Source of the DNA: Actinomycetota bacterium
GTDB taxonomy: Bacteria; Actinomycetota; Rubrobacteria; Rubrobacterales; Rubrobacteraceae
Length of the DNA: 56,122 nucleotides
Direction of reading: 5' to 3'
Assembly (NCBI GenBank): GCA_902810695.1
Contig: CADDYV010000019.1
Span: 1-56,122 of the forward strand
A program made the translations under genes and the position numbers. Positions 1 to 8,060 of the stretch are shown piece after piece. The number at the start of each line of letters is the position of its first letter. Positions within the stretch are counted from its first letter, which is position 1. The notes beneath the pieces are model-generated. The model was given only the letters and a program-made list of their open reading frames with translations. It searched no databases and was not told the origin of the DNA.

Positions 1-1011
1 GTGGACCGCTTCGGCAAGAAGCGGCTACTTGTAGCCGGGTGGGTTGTCGGGGTGCCGGTGCCGTTCATGATAATGCTCGCTCCCTCGTGGGCTTGGATCG
101 TCGCGGCCAACGTCCTTTTGGGCATAAACCAGGGGTTTGCCTGGTCCATGACCGTCAACATGAAGATAGACCTGGTAGGCCCGCGCTTTCGCGGCCTCGC
201 CACGGGCATGAACGAGTTCGCCGGATACGCTTCTTTAGGGATCACGGCGTTCATAACTGGCTACATCGCCTCGGCCTACGCCCTGCGGCCACAACCCTTC
301 TACCTCGGGATAGCGTACGTGGCCTCAGGACTGTTGCTCTCGGTGTTTTGGGTGCGCGACACGCGGGAGCATGTCGAGCTAGAGGCGCAGCAGAGTCAGC
401 CCGGACCAGAGGAGGATGAGAAACCAACCTTCCGAGAAGTCTTCGCGACGACCTCCTGCAAGAACCGTAACCTGTTCGCCTGCTCGCAGGCGGGGCTGAT
501 CAACAACCTCAACGACGGGATGAGCTGGGGGGTGTTCCCGCTGTTCTTCTCGGCGTTCGGGCTGGGGGTGGAGCGCATAGGCATCCTCAAAGCCGTCTAT
601 CCGTTTATCTGGGGCGTGTTGCAGGTAGCCACAGGCCCCTTGAGCGACCGCATCGGACGCAAAAGGCTCATCGTGAGCGGACTGTGGGTGCAGGCGGTGG
701 GGATGTTCCTGATCCTGGCTACCAGGAGCTTCGGGTGGTGGTTTTTGGGGAGTGTGATCATGGGTCTGGGGACGGCGATGGTCTACCCTACCCTCATCGC
801 CGCCGTCTCGGATTTCTCGCAGCCTGCTTGGCGCGCGCGTTCTCTGAGCGTCTATCGTTTCTGGCGCGACCTCGGATACGCGGTCGGCGCTCTCCTTGCG
901 GGGGTCATCGCCGATACTTTAGGGTTCTCCTGGGCGATAGGGCTGGTCGCGGCGCTGACCTTCTTCTCGGGAGCGGTCGTGGCCATCTCGATGCGGGAGA
1001 AGTCCGGATGA
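1..1011 (+). CDS. MFS transporter, 5' end cut by the window
   Basis: This is the C-terminal part of a major facilitator superfamily permease, 336 residues visible. The first visible residues (DRFGKKR) match the cytoplasmic loop between helices 2 and 3, so about 60-70 residues including two helices lie off the left edge. The equivalent loop of the second half (GPLSDRIGRKRL, near residue 205) is also present, as expected of a two-fold 12-helix carrier. A charged Glu/Gln-rich linker near residues 120-145 is the central cytoplasmic loop. Substrate cannot be inferred. It converges on metG with a 65 bp gap. The initial GTG at base 1 is simply the first codon of the window and should not be taken as the start. 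Confidence 0.85.
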   Translation: MDRFGKKRLLVAGWVVGVPVPFMIMLAPSWAWIVAANVLLGINQGFAWSMTVNMKIDLVGPRFRGLATGMNEFAGYASLGITAFITGYIASAYALRPQPFYLGIAYVASGLLLSVFWVRDTREHVELEAQQSQPGPEEDEKPTFREVFATTSCKNRNLFACSQAGLINNLNDGMSWGVFPLFFSAFGLGVERIGILKAVYPFIWGVLQVATGPLSDRIGRKRLIVSGLWVQAVGMFLILATRSFGWWFLGSVIMGLGTAMVYPTLIAAVSDFSQPAWRARSLSVYRFWRDLGYAVGALLAGVIADTLGFSWAIGLVAALTFFSGAVVAISMREKSG

Positions 1012-1076
1012 GCCCAGGAACTGCGCAGCTTCTCCGAGCTTGCTTCGCCCCGGCTCTGCGGCTAAAAAGCCTATCT

Positions 1077-2804
1077 CTAGCCTTCCGGCTCTCCGCGCAG
1101 CGCCCGCAGGAGTTGCTCCTCGGCGGCGGCGACTTCTTTGTCCTCGATCCTGGCAAACAGCGGCCTGGCTCCCGTTACCCGGTACTCCTCGGGCAGCTTG
1201 AGGTCCGATATCCGCTCTATCGGCCCGGTGAAGAACTCTTGCAGCCGCTCGATGGCCTCCGGGACGTACGGCGCGGCGTGGTAGGCGATGGAGCCCAACA
1301 GCGCCGAGCAGGCATAAAGCGTCGTCTTTGTCTTCTCTGGGTCCTCCTTGCGGCTCTTCCAGGGTGCCGAGGCGTCGAAGAATTGGTTCGCCCGCCGCCC
1401 CAGCGCCAGAAGCTCTGAGAAAGCCTCGCGCGGACGCCGGGCGAGCATCCGCTTCTCGTAGCGGCCTTCGATCTCCTTGAAGTCCTCGAAGACTTCGCGG
1501 ACCTCTTCCGGCAGCTCTTGCGGTCGAGGGGCTTCGCCGCCGAAATAACGCTCGGTGAACGAGAGCGTGCGGTTGATGTAGTTGCCGAGGTTCCCGATGA
1601 GATCCGAGTTCACCCGCGCCTGGAACTCCCGCCAGGAGAACACCACGTCCGCCGTCTCCGGCAGGATGGAGGCGAGGTAGAACCGCAGCGGGTCCGCCGG
1701 AAAGCGGTCGAGGGCTTCGTGCACCCACACGGCGAGGTTGCGGCTCGTGGACATCTGGACCGCTCTCCGCTCGCCGTCCACGACCACTTCGAGGTTCATG
1801 AATTCGTTGGCGGGCACATCGTAGGGCAGGATGTAGGGTTCGTCCCCATCCTCGGCGACACCCATCAGCATCGCGGGCCACACCACCGTGTGAAAAACGG
1901 TGTTGTCCTTGCCGACGAAGTGGACGAGCTTCGCATTCGGCTCCTGCCAGTACTCGCGCCAGAGATCCGGCTCGCCGACCATCTCCGCCCACTCCTGGGT
2001 GGAGGAGACGTAGCCTATGGGGGCGTCGAACCAGACGTAGAAGCGCTTGTCCTCGAAGCTCGGCTCCGGCACGGGCACGCCCCAGAGGATGTCGCGCGTT
2101 ATGGGACGCTTCTCCAGGCCGCCCTCGATCATGCCCAGGGCGAAGTTCTTTACCGAGTTGCGCCAGTGCTCCTGGCCCGAGATCCAGTTTCTCAACCGCT
2201 CGCTGAACTTCGGGAGGTCCAGGTAGAGGTGGGTCGTCTCGCGGACCTCGACGGGGCCGCCGGTGATCTTGGAGTGCGGCTCTATCAGCTCGTAAGCTTC
2301 GTACCAGCTTCCGCAGTTGTCGCACTGGTCGCCGCGGGCCTCCTTGTAGCCGCACACCGGGCAGGTCCCCTCGACGTAACGGTCGGGTAGGAAGCGTCCC
2401 TCGGTCGGGCTGTACATCTGCTTGCTCTCGGCCTCGGAGATGTAGCCGCCTTCCTTGAGCTTCTGGTAGAAGAGCTGGGTGTTCTTCGCATGAAGCTCTG
2501 TTGACGTACGCGAGAAGTTGTCGAAGCTGATCCCGAGCCGCCCGAAGGTATTTTTTATGTGAGCGTACCAGTAGTCCACGACCTCGCGCGGCGACTTGCC
2601 CTCGCGCTCGGCAGTCAGCGTGATCGGAACTCCGTGCTCATCGGTCCCGCAGATATAGACCACGTCTTCCCCGCGGGCGCGCAGATACCGCACGAAGATG
2701 TCCGCGGGCAGATAAGCTCCGACTATCTGTCCGACGTGCAGCGCCCCGTTCGCGTAGGGGAGCGCCGAGGTAACCAGGTAGCGCTCTCTCTTGGCTTCGT
2801 TCAT
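1077..2804 (-). CDS. metG: methionyl-tRNA synthetase
   Basis: Charges tRNA-Met with methionine in the cytoplasm. The 575-residue class I synthetase has its HIGH-type motif as HVGQ at residues 23-26, a single zinc knuckle (Cys148, Cys151, Cys161, Cys164) in the connective domain, and the KMSKS loop as QMSTS at about 350-354. The STSRN form of this loop occurs in other MetRS lineages, so it need not mean loss of function. The protein ends soon after the anticodon-binding helical domain and has no C-terminal tRNA-binding (Trbp111-like) domain. The ATG is preceded by TATTCT with a 7-nt gap and no Shine-Dalgarno sequence, so the mRNA is probably leaderless. It is divergent from dut. Confidence 0.97.
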   Translation of the reverse strand: MNEAKRERYLVTSALPYANGALHVGQIVGAYLPADIFVRYLRARGEDVVYICGTDEHGVPITLTAEREGKSPREVVDYWYAHIKNTFGRLGISFDNFSRTSTELHAKNTQLFYQKLKEGGYISEAESKQMYSPTEGRFLPDRYVEGTCPVCGYKEARGDQCDNCGSWYEAYELIEPHSKITGGPVEVRETTHLYLDLPKFSERLRNWISGQEHWRNSVKNFALGMIEGGLEKRPITRDILWGVPVPEPSFEDKRFYVWFDAPIGYVSSTQEWAEMVGEPDLWREYWQEPNAKLVHFVGKDNTVFHTVVWPAMLMGVAEDGDEPYILPYDVPANEFMNLEVVVDGERRAVQMSTSRNLAVWVHEALDRFPADPLRFYLASILPETADVVFSWREFQARVNSDLIGNLGNYINRTLSFTERYFGGEAPRPQELPEEVREVFEDFKEIEGRYEKRMLARRPREAFSELLALGRRANQFFDASAPWKSRKEDPEKTKTTLYACSALLGSIAYHAAPYVPEAIERLQEFFTGPIERISDLKLPEEYRVTGARPLFARIEDKEVAAAEEQLLRALRGEPEG

Positions 2805-2811
2805 GGCGCTT

Positions 2812-2817
2812 AGAATA
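2812..2817 (-). promoter_or_regulatory. -10 box of leaderless metG promoter
   Basis: TATTCT on the minus strand ends 7 nt before the metG ATG, which places the expected transcription start at or next to the start codon. No convincing -35 hexamer is visible. The same arrangement recurs at several other genes in this window. Confidence 0.55.
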
Positions 2818-2881
2818 GCATCTTGGGACGCCCGAAGGCCATCTCCGGCTCCGGTGTGGCCGTGCTAAGATAGCTCTCCGT

Positions 2882-2959
2882 ATGAACCCTGTTTTCGAGG
2901 CTCATCTTTTGGCACGGTTTTGCCGCAGACAATCCGGATCGCTCACGGCTCAGGAGTGA
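2882..2959 (+). CDS. possible 25-codon leader ORF translationally coupled to dut
   Basis: An ATG at 2882 opens 25 codons that close with a TGA overlapping the dut ATG (TGATG at 2957-2961). A TAAGAT box at 2866-2871 lies 10 nt before this ATG, so the leader could be read from an almost leaderless mRNA. The only Shine-Dalgarno-like bases for dut (AGGAG, 2952-2956) are just two nucleotides from the dut ATG, too close to work well alone, which makes re-initiation after the leader plausible. The peptide, starting MNPVFEAHLL, matches nothing I recognise. It may be only a by-product of frame. Confidence 0.35.
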   Translation: MNPVFEAHLLARFCRRQSGSLTAQE

Positions 2960-3399
2960 TGCAGATTCCCTTCAGGCGTCTGGTTTCGGAAGCTCAGCGG
3001 CCTTCCAGGGCGCACGCGGGCGATGCGGGCTATGACCTGCGCTCGGTAGAGGATGCGATCCTCTCGCCCGGCGGGCGCGCGCTGGTCGGGACCGGTATCT
3101 CCATCGCCATCCCCCAGGGATATGCGGGGCTGGTGTTGCCGCGCAGCGGGCTGGCGGTGAAGCACGGCATCTCGCTGGTCAACACACCGGGGCTCATAGA
3201 CTCGGGCTACCGGGGTGAGATAAAAGTCCCCCTCATAAACCACGACCTCGAGGAGACCTTCGAGATCAAAGCGGGGATGAGGATCGCGCAGCTAGTCTTC
3301 GTTAAGGTTGCCGATGCCGGTTTCGCGGAGGTGGAGCTTCTCGAGGCCGGAGAGGATGGTCGGGGGGAAGGAGGATTCGGCTCATCGGGAGCGAGATAA
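2959..3399 (+). CDS. dut: dUTP diphosphatase
   Basis: Hydrolyses dUTP to dUMP and pyrophosphate, keeping uracil out of DNA and feeding thymidylate synthesis. The 146-residue trimeric-type dUTPase carries the five family motifs: AGDAGYDL near residue 24, PRSGLAVKHG near 60, the GLIDSGYRGEI catalytic-Asp motif near 77, an AQL motif near 105, and the C-terminal RGEGGFGSSG. I chose the ATG at 2959 because dUTPases normally begin a few residues before the first beta strand, as here (MQIPFRRL). An in-frame TTG at 2920 or GTG at 2956 would lengthen it without matching the family. It heads a tightly packed plus-strand run. Confidence 0.93.
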   Translation: MQIPFRRLVSEAQRPSRAHAGDAGYDLRSVEDAILSPGGRALVGTGISIAIPQGYAGLVLPRSGLAVKHGISLVNTPGLIDSGYRGEIKVPLINHDLEETFEIKAGMRIAQLVFVKVADAGFAEVELLEAGEDGRGEGGFGSSGAR

Positions 3400-3416
3400 A
3401 GTTCCTCTGCGACGCG

Positions 3417-3860
3417 ATGCTGGGGGCTCTGGCGAAGTGGCTCAGGGCAGCCGGCTACGATACCTACTACGCGCGCGAGGGAACCGACACCTCGGACCGG
3501 TTCCTTACCGCGAAAGCCCTTGAAGAGGAGCGCGTGCTCCTGACGAGCGACGGCGACTTTCTGGAGCGCAAGCCGGTGAGAGATGGGACGGTGAAATTTC
3601 TCATCGTTCCGCACCTGCCTTTGGAGGAACAGCTCAAGCTGGTCGTCGAGACCTTTGATCTCGAGTTGCGTACTCCCAGGTGTATGGAGTGCAACGGGGA
3701 GTTGCAGACCGTGCGACCAAGCGATGTGGCGTCACGGGTTCCGCCGGGTCCGCTCCGGGAGCAGGAGGAGTTCTTCCGGTGCCGGGGGTGCGGGCGCGTC
3801 TTCTGGTACGGTTCGCACTGGCGGCGGATCGGAGGCCGCCTGGAGAGGGTCTTCGGGTGA
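3417..3860 (+). CDS. Mut7-C RNAse-domain protein with C-terminal zinc ribbon
   Basis: A PIN-like nuclease-family protein (Mut7-C, formerly DUF82); the target is not known for bacterial members. The visible protein has the conserved MLGALAKWLR helix, an LTSDGDF acidic motif, and a C-terminal zinc ribbon with CxxC pairs (CMEC and CRGC), 147 residues from the ATG. The family normally begins a few residues earlier with KFLCDAMLG, whose Asp is a likely metal ligand. Those residues are encoded in frame just upstream of this ATG, but no ATG, GTG or TTG precedes them. The true start may therefore be a rare codon, best ATC at 3384, which lies 9 nt after AAGGAGG (3368-3374). The 3' end overlaps the next gene in GTGA. 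Confidence 0.82.
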   Translation: MLGALAKWLRAAGYDTYYAREGTDTSDRFLTAKALEEERVLLTSDGDFLERKPVRDGTVKFLIVPHLPLEEQLKLVVETFDLELRTPRCMECNGELQTVRPSDVASRVPPGPLREQEEFFRCRGCGRVFWYGSHWRRIGGRLERVFG

Positions 3861-5011
3861 AGGTCTGCCTCGTCTCGCCGTACTCGTGGTCGTTTCCCGG
3901 AGGTGTTCTGGAGCACGTGGATGCTCTGGCCAACTACCTGGAGCGCCGGGGACACGAGGTCCAGGTCCTCGCGCCGAACGACCCCCTGGATCTCCGCACC
4001 CACCTCCTGCATCCGAAGCTCGGACGCCATGGACCTCTACCCGCCCGCGTTACGCCTGTCGGGAGATCCGTGCCCCTACCCTCGAACGGTTCGCTGGCGA
4101 ATGTGGCCTTCTCCCCGAGCGTCTGGGGAGCGGTCCGCAGGGCGGTGAGGCGGCAGATGCCCGACGTCATACACATCCACGAACCGCTCACGCCGCTGGT
4201 CTGCTGGGCTGCGCTGGGCGCGGCGGAGGCTTCGAGGATACCGGTGGTCGGGACCTTCCACGCCAACTATCCCCAGGGCTCGGCGTACTACAGGCTCTTC
4301 AACCTTGTCGGGAACATCGTAGACCCGGCCAACCGGCGCGGACGCATCATGAAGGCCAGGGTGGCCGTCTCGCCAGCGGCGGCGGAGACAGCCGTCCACT
4401 ACTCCCCCGGTGACTTCCGGATAATCCCCAACGGGGTAGACATAAACCGCTTCAAGCCGCCTACTTCCAATGTCCGCGATCCACACGAGGTTCTCTTCGT
4501 GGGAAGACCCGTCGCACGCAAGGGTCTTCCGGTACTCCTGAAGGCTTTTCCGAAGGTCCTCAGGGCGGTGCCGGAAGCACGGCTCGTGATAGCGGGCAGC
4601 CGTCCCGAGAACGTGAAGATGCCGAAGAAGCTGCTCTCCAGCGTCGAGGTGCGCGGGATGCTGGACGATACAGAGCTGGTCAGGGCGATGCACTCCGCGA
4701 GCGTCCTGTGCGCTCCTTCTACCAGATCGGAGTCCTTCGGGATGGTGCTCATAGAGGCGCTCGCCGCAGGGCTTCCGGTGCTCGCGAGCGACATCCCCGG
4801 CTACAACGCGGTCATCTCCTCTGGAAAAGATGGAGTGCTCGTCCCACCCACAAACCCGGATGCGCTGGCAGACGCCCTCATCAGCCTTCTGCGAAACCCC
4901 ACGCTCCGCGAAAACCTCTCCGGGTCCGGCCTCATCACCGCCCGGCGCTACGACTGGTCGCGGGTAGCCGCCGATGTAGAGAAGGTCTATCTGGACGTTT
5001 GCCGCAACTAA
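3857..5011 (+). CDS. GT4 glycosyltransferase, PimA-like phosphatidylinositol mannosyltransferase
   Basis: A 384-residue GT-B retaining glycosyltransferase. Its N-terminal CLVSPYSWSFPGGV...H motif, the PSNGS segment, the IPNGVD acceptor-domain motif near residue 195 and the donor-binding ESFGMVLIEALAAGLPV segment near 295 closely resemble mycobacterial PimA, which transfers mannose from GDP-mannose to phosphatidyl-myo-inositol at the inner leaflet of the membrane. The GTG start overlaps the stop of the Mut7-C gene (GTGA), implying translational coupling. No PimB, PimC or inositol gene is adjacent, but a sugar-nucleotide transferase lies at 53.5 kb. Another lipid or trehalose-type acceptor cannot be excluded. 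Confidence 0.85.
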   Translation: MKVCLVSPYSWSFPGGVLEHVDALANYLERRGHEVQVLAPNDPLDLRTHLLHPKLGRHGPLPARVTPVGRSVPLPSNGSLANVAFSPSVWGAVRRAVRRQMPDVIHIHEPLTPLVCWAALGAAEASRIPVVGTFHANYPQGSAYYRLFNLVGNIVDPANRRGRIMKARVAVSPAAAETAVHYSPGDFRIIPNGVDINRFKPPTSNVRDPHEVLFVGRPVARKGLPVLLKAFPKVLRAVPEARLVIAGSRPENVKMPKKLLSSVEVRGMLDDTELVRAMHSASVLCAPSTRSESFGMVLIEALAAGLPVLASDIPGYNAVISSGKDGVLVPPTNPDALADALISLLRNPTLRENLSGSGLITARRYDWSRVAADVEKVYLDVCRN

Positions 5012-5604
5012 CCTTGTTCACCTTGCAGGAGCCCTGGGAAGAGGAGCTTGAACGGTTCCTGCGCTCTCAGCAGGATTCCCACTTCTCCTACCCGGAAGTC
5101 GGGGCCTCGAAACGCGGCGCGCCGCCGGGCTACACCGCCGATCACAACCGGGTCCGGCTCGGCGAAGGCGAAGAGGTGTTCGAGCGGGCGGTAGAGTCTC
5201 TGCGCGGCTGGAGGATGTTCGATATCGGGTGGCTCCGCATCTTCCCTGCAAGAGCCTCTATCGAGCCCGGAACTACAATTGGGCTGCTGGCCCGTCACCT
5301 CGGGTTCTGGTCGCTCGGCGCCTGCCGCATCGTGTATCTGGTCCAAGAGAGTGCTGATGTGAGGCGTTACGGATTCGCCTACGGCACGCTGCCCGAGCAC
5401 GCCGAGCGGGGTGAGGAGCGCTTCACCGTCGAATTGCGTCGGGACGGTTCGGTGTGGTACGACCTGTACGCTTTCTCCCGGCCCAACCATCCTCTGGTAC
5501 GGGCCGGATATCCGCTGGGCCGCCTGGTGCAGAGGCGCTTCGCGAGGGACTCGTTGCGGGCGATGGTCCACTCTGTGGCGCAGAATACTTGCGCCGGTTG
5601 CTAA
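4999..5604 (+). CDS. DUF1990 family protein
   Basis: A roughly 200-residue member of the DUF1990 family, of unknown biochemical function. The family hallmarks are clear: HFSYPEVGAS near the N-terminus, GYTADHNRVRLGEG, LRGWRMFDIGW, and the late FSRPNHPLVRAGYPLGRLVQ segment. There is no ATG or GTG in the N-terminal part. TTG codons at 4999, 5014 and 5023 are the only options, and I took 4999, which overlaps the preceding gene by 13 bp. The position therefore carries a real uncertainty of up to eight codons. It lies in the same co-directional run as the PimA-like gene and the membrane protein downstream. Confidence 0.8.
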   Translation: MPQLTLFTLQEPWEEELERFLRSQQDSHFSYPEVGASKRGAPPGYTADHNRVRLGEGEEVFERAVESLRGWRMFDIGWLRIFPARASIEPGTTIGLLARHLGFWSLGACRIVYLVQESADVRRYGFAYGTLPEHAERGEERFTVELRRDGSVWYDLYAFSRPNHPLVRAGYPLGRLVQRRFARDSLRAMVHSVAQNTCAGC

Positions 5605-5618
5605 ACTGCTCTTCTGGA

Positions 5619-6173
5619 TTGAACGCTACGACACACGCCATATTCGGGGTCGCGGCTCTGACGGGGGCTGCGCTCGTTACCGGAACAGAGCCGACGCTGT
5701 ACGCCTACCCGGCGGCGGTCGTTGCTGCCTGGCTGCCCGACGTGGACAACCCGCGCAGCCGCCTCGGCAACGGCCTGAGCCGGCTGGAGAGCCCGCTCCT
5801 GAACATCCTGACCCGTCCGGTTAGCTGGGTTCTGCGCGGCAGCTCTTTCGTGCTCGTCCGCACGGTGGGCCACCGGACGCTGACCCACTCGCTTTTAGGG
5901 GTCTTGCTCTTCGCGCTGCTTGCCCGGCTGATATCGGGATATATCCCCGGCCTTTTCCTGGGTCTGGTGGCGGGTTACGCCTCGCACATCCTCGCCGACG
6001 CGCTGAACACGCGGGGCGTGCCGCTGCTGTGGCCGCTGGGCAAACCGTTCCGGCTCCTGCCGGGTGGGATACGCTCCGGTGGGGCGGCGGAGTTCGTCGT
6101 CGCGCTCGCGGTGCTGCTTTTGGCGGGGTACGGGCTCTCCCTACTCCATCCGGCGCTCGGAGGACTCTTCTAG
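5619..6173 (+). CDS. YdjM/DUF457-type membrane-bound metal-dependent hydrolase
   Basis: A 184-residue integral membrane protein of the YdjM family, annotated as metal-dependent hydrolases and of unknown substrate. Diagnostic motifs are the N-terminal THAIFG, LPDVDNPRSRLG near residue 45, GHRTLTHSLLG near 87, and the GYASHILADALNTRGVPLLW segment near 118-137. Their His and Asp residues presumably bind metal at the membrane face. Four to five hydrophobic helices surround them. Translation starts at TTG 5619, the only sensible codon before the conserved N-terminus. The last 33 bp overlap the 3' end of yqeK on the other strand. Confidence 0.83.
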   Translation: MNATTHAIFGVAALTGAALVTGTEPTLYAYPAAVVAAWLPDVDNPRSRLGNGLSRLESPLLNILTRPVSWVLRGSSFVLVRTVGHRTLTHSLLGVLLFALLARLISGYIPGLFLGLVAGYASHILADALNTRGVPLLWPLGKPFRLLPGGIRSGGAAEFVVALAVLLLAGYGLSLLHPALGGLF

Positions 6174-6731
6174 CCACGCCAGGGTCTTGAGGCTCGCAGG
6201 ATGCGTCCTGCGGCCACGCTGTTCGTTGTAGGCGACGGCGGTACGCAGGGCTTCGGCGGCGGCTTCTTCGAGGCTTTCACTGGCGAGCCTGCGCAGCCTG
6301 TCCACGCTCGGGTAGTCGCGGGCGGGCTCTATCTTGTCCGCGACGTAGAGTGCCAGCGCGAGCGGCCCCATCCCCGGCTCCCCGGTGGTATGGAACCGGA
6401 TGGCGTCCAGGACCTCCTCATCCTCGATGCCCAGCTCCCGCCGCGCCATCTCCGCGGCTACGGGACCGTGCAGCAGCTTGGGGTTCTCGCGTTCGAACTC
6501 GTCTGCGGGTAGCTCCCACGTCCCGGCGAGTCTCAGAAGTTCTTCCGGCTCCGTTCCCCGTGCCGCGTCGTGCAAGAGGGCGGCCAGGCGCACTTTATCC
6601 GTGTCTAGATCGTGAATGGCGGCCAGATGCTCTGCGGTATCGGCGACCCTCAAGGTGTGCCCATAACGCTTCTCGGAGAGTCGGGCGCGGGCGAAGTCCT
6701 GGGCTTTGTTCAACAATGCGGTCTCTGACAT
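6141..6731 (-). CDS. yqeK: HD-domain nucleotide hydrolase, YqeK family
   Basis: A 196-residue HD-superfamily phosphohydrolase of the YqeK type; characterised members split diadenosine tetraphosphate symmetrically to ADP. The metal-binding HD signature ([11 protein letters not shown]) lies near residue 50, preceded by [17 protein letters not shown] and followed by [10 protein letters not shown] and the [28 protein letters not shown] region. It usually sits beside nadD and rsfS, but here it is divergent from cinA. The ATG at 6731 is preceded by TACAAT and a 7-nt gap, so I prefer it to an ATG ten codons further upstream, which would overlap the cinA start. Confidence 0.9.
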   Translation of the reverse strand: MSETALLNKAQDFARARLSEKRYGHTLRVADTAEHLAAIHDLDTDKVRLAALLHDAARGTEPEELLRLAGTWELPADEFERENPKLLHGPVAAEMARRELGIEDEEVLDAIRFHTTGEPGMGPLALALYVADKIEPARDYPSVDRLRRLASESLEEAAAEALRTAVAYNEQRGRRTHPASLKTLAWLEESSERRME

Positions 6732-6738
6732 GCGGCGA

Positions 6739-6748
6739 ATTGTAAAAT
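6739..6748. promoter_or_regulatory. overlapping divergent -10 boxes of yqeK and cinA
   Basis: Only 24 bp separate the two start codons. TAAAAT (6743-6748, plus) is 7 nt before the cinA ATG, and TACAAT (6744-6739, minus) is 7 nt before the yqeK ATG. The two hexamers share two base pairs, so the promoters probably compete. Each -35 region would lie inside the other gene's 5' coding end. Confidence 0.55.
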
Positions 6749-6755
6749 ACAGGCC

Positions 6756-8033
6756 ATGCAAAACAGGAAGAATATTAACAGCGCAGAGATTTTAGCCATC
6801 GGGACCGAGATGTTGCTTGGAGACTTAGTGGACACCAACACGGCCTGGCTGAGCCGGAAGCTCGCTGCTTTAGGCACCGGTATCTACCGCCACACCACCG
6901 TCGGTGACAACCGGGAGCGGATCGTAGCCGCCCTGCAGGAGGCCGCTTCGCGCGCGGACCTGGTGATAACGACCGGTGGCCTGGGACCTACCTCGGATGA
7001 CCTCACCAACGAGTGCCTGGCGCTCGCGACGGGCCGGAAGATGGTCGAGTATCCCGAGGCCCGCGAGCACGTGGACGAGATGTTCCGGCGCTTCGGGCGC
7101 AAGCCGACGCCCTCGAACTACAAGCAGGCGCTCTTCCCGGAAGGCACGCAGCTCATCCCGAATCCTCTGGGAACGGCGATGGGAGCGCTGCTCGAATCCG
7201 GGGATACGCTCTTCGCGACGCTGCCCGGGGTGCCGCCGGAGATGATGGGGATGTTCGAGGAGACGGTGGAGCCTTTGATCCGGTCGCGCAGCGAGGGGGC
7301 CATCGTCTCGAAGACGCTGTGGTTCGCCGGGATGGGCGAGTCTGCTCTGGCCGAGCGGGTCCAGGACTTTCTGGACGCCACCGACCCGACGGTCGCGCCG
7401 CTGGCCGGACAGGGCAAGGTGCGGCTGCGCATCACCACGCGTGCCGCCACCCCGGAAGAAGCCGAGGAGAAGATAAAGCCGGTGGCCGAGGAGATCCTCT
7501 CCCGCCTGGGAGACTACTACTTCGGTGAGGATGAGGAGACGCTGGAGAGCGCCGTCGGGCGCCTGCTGAAAGAGAGGGGGGCCACCCTCGCCCTGGCCGA
7601 GAGCTGTACCGGAGGGCTCCTGGCCAAGCGGCTCACGGACGTGGCGGGCTCGTCGGCTTACTTCAAGGAGGGCTTAATCACCTACTCGAACGAGTCGAAG
7701 GAGCGGCTGCTTAAGGTGCCGCACGAGATGCTGGTGGAGCACGGAGCCGTGAGCGAGCCTGTAGCGGAGGCCATGGCCGAGGGAGCCCGGAAGGTGGCCG
7801 AAACCGACTACGGGCTCTCGGTTACGGGTATCGCAGGGCCGGATGGCGGGACCGAGGAGAAGCCGGTGGGGCTGGTCTGGATCGGGATCTCAGATTCCGA
7901 AGAGACTTTTGCGAAGAAGCTCAACCTCTCCGCCTGGAGCCGTTCGCGGGAGGCCATCCGGGAGCGGAGCGCCAACGCGGCCTTCGACCTCTTGAGGCAG
8001 CACCTGGTGGAGGTCCGAAGCGGAGCGCGGTAG
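6756..8033 (+). CDS. cinA: CinA, competence/damage-inducible protein with NMN amidohydrolase domain
   Basis: A 425-residue two-domain protein. The N-terminal MoeA/MogA-like domain ([19 protein letters not shown], then [13 protein letters not shown] near residue 75) corresponds to the COG1058 ADP-ribose pyrophosphatase-type domain. The C-terminal domain ([17 protein letters not shown] near 280, [29 protein letters not shown] near 365) is the PncC nicotinamide-mononucleotide deamidase. Both serve pyridine nucleotide recycling and nucleotide housekeeping. The gene appears leaderless (TAAAAT 7 nt before ATG). It does not have recA next to it, unlike in many bacteria. Confidence 0.95.
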   Translation: MQNRKNINSAEILAIGTEMLLGDLVDTNTAWLSRKLAALGTGIYRHTTVGDNRERIVAALQEAASRADLVITTGGLGPTSDDLTNECLALATGRKMVEYPEAREHVDEMFRRFGRKPTPSNYKQALFPEGTQLIPNPLGTAMGALLESGDTLFATLPGVPPEMMGMFEETVEPLIRSRSEGAIVSKTLWFAGMGESALAERVQDFLDATDPTVAPLAGQGKVRLRITTRAATPEEAEEKIKPVAEEILSRLGDYYFGEDEETLESAVGRLLKERGATLALAESCTGGLLAKRLTDVAGSSAYFKEGLITYSNESKERLLKVPHEMLVEHGAVSEPVAEAMAEGARKVAETDYGLSVTGIAGPDGGTEEKPVGLVWIGISDSEETFAKKLNLSAWSRSREAIRERSANAAFDLLRQHLVEVRSGAR

Positions 8034-8060
8034 CGCCCCTGCCCGGAATCTTGATCCGCT

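Noticed and set aside
1741-1766. Loss of KMSKS in MetRS as a sign of inactivity
   Set aside because: The STSR form occurs in other functional MetRS lineages, and all other motifs are intact.
919-2355. Long open frame on the same strand as metG, in another frame
   Set aside because: Arg/Pro/Gly-rich composition without domains; it arises from GC-rich third positions of metG.
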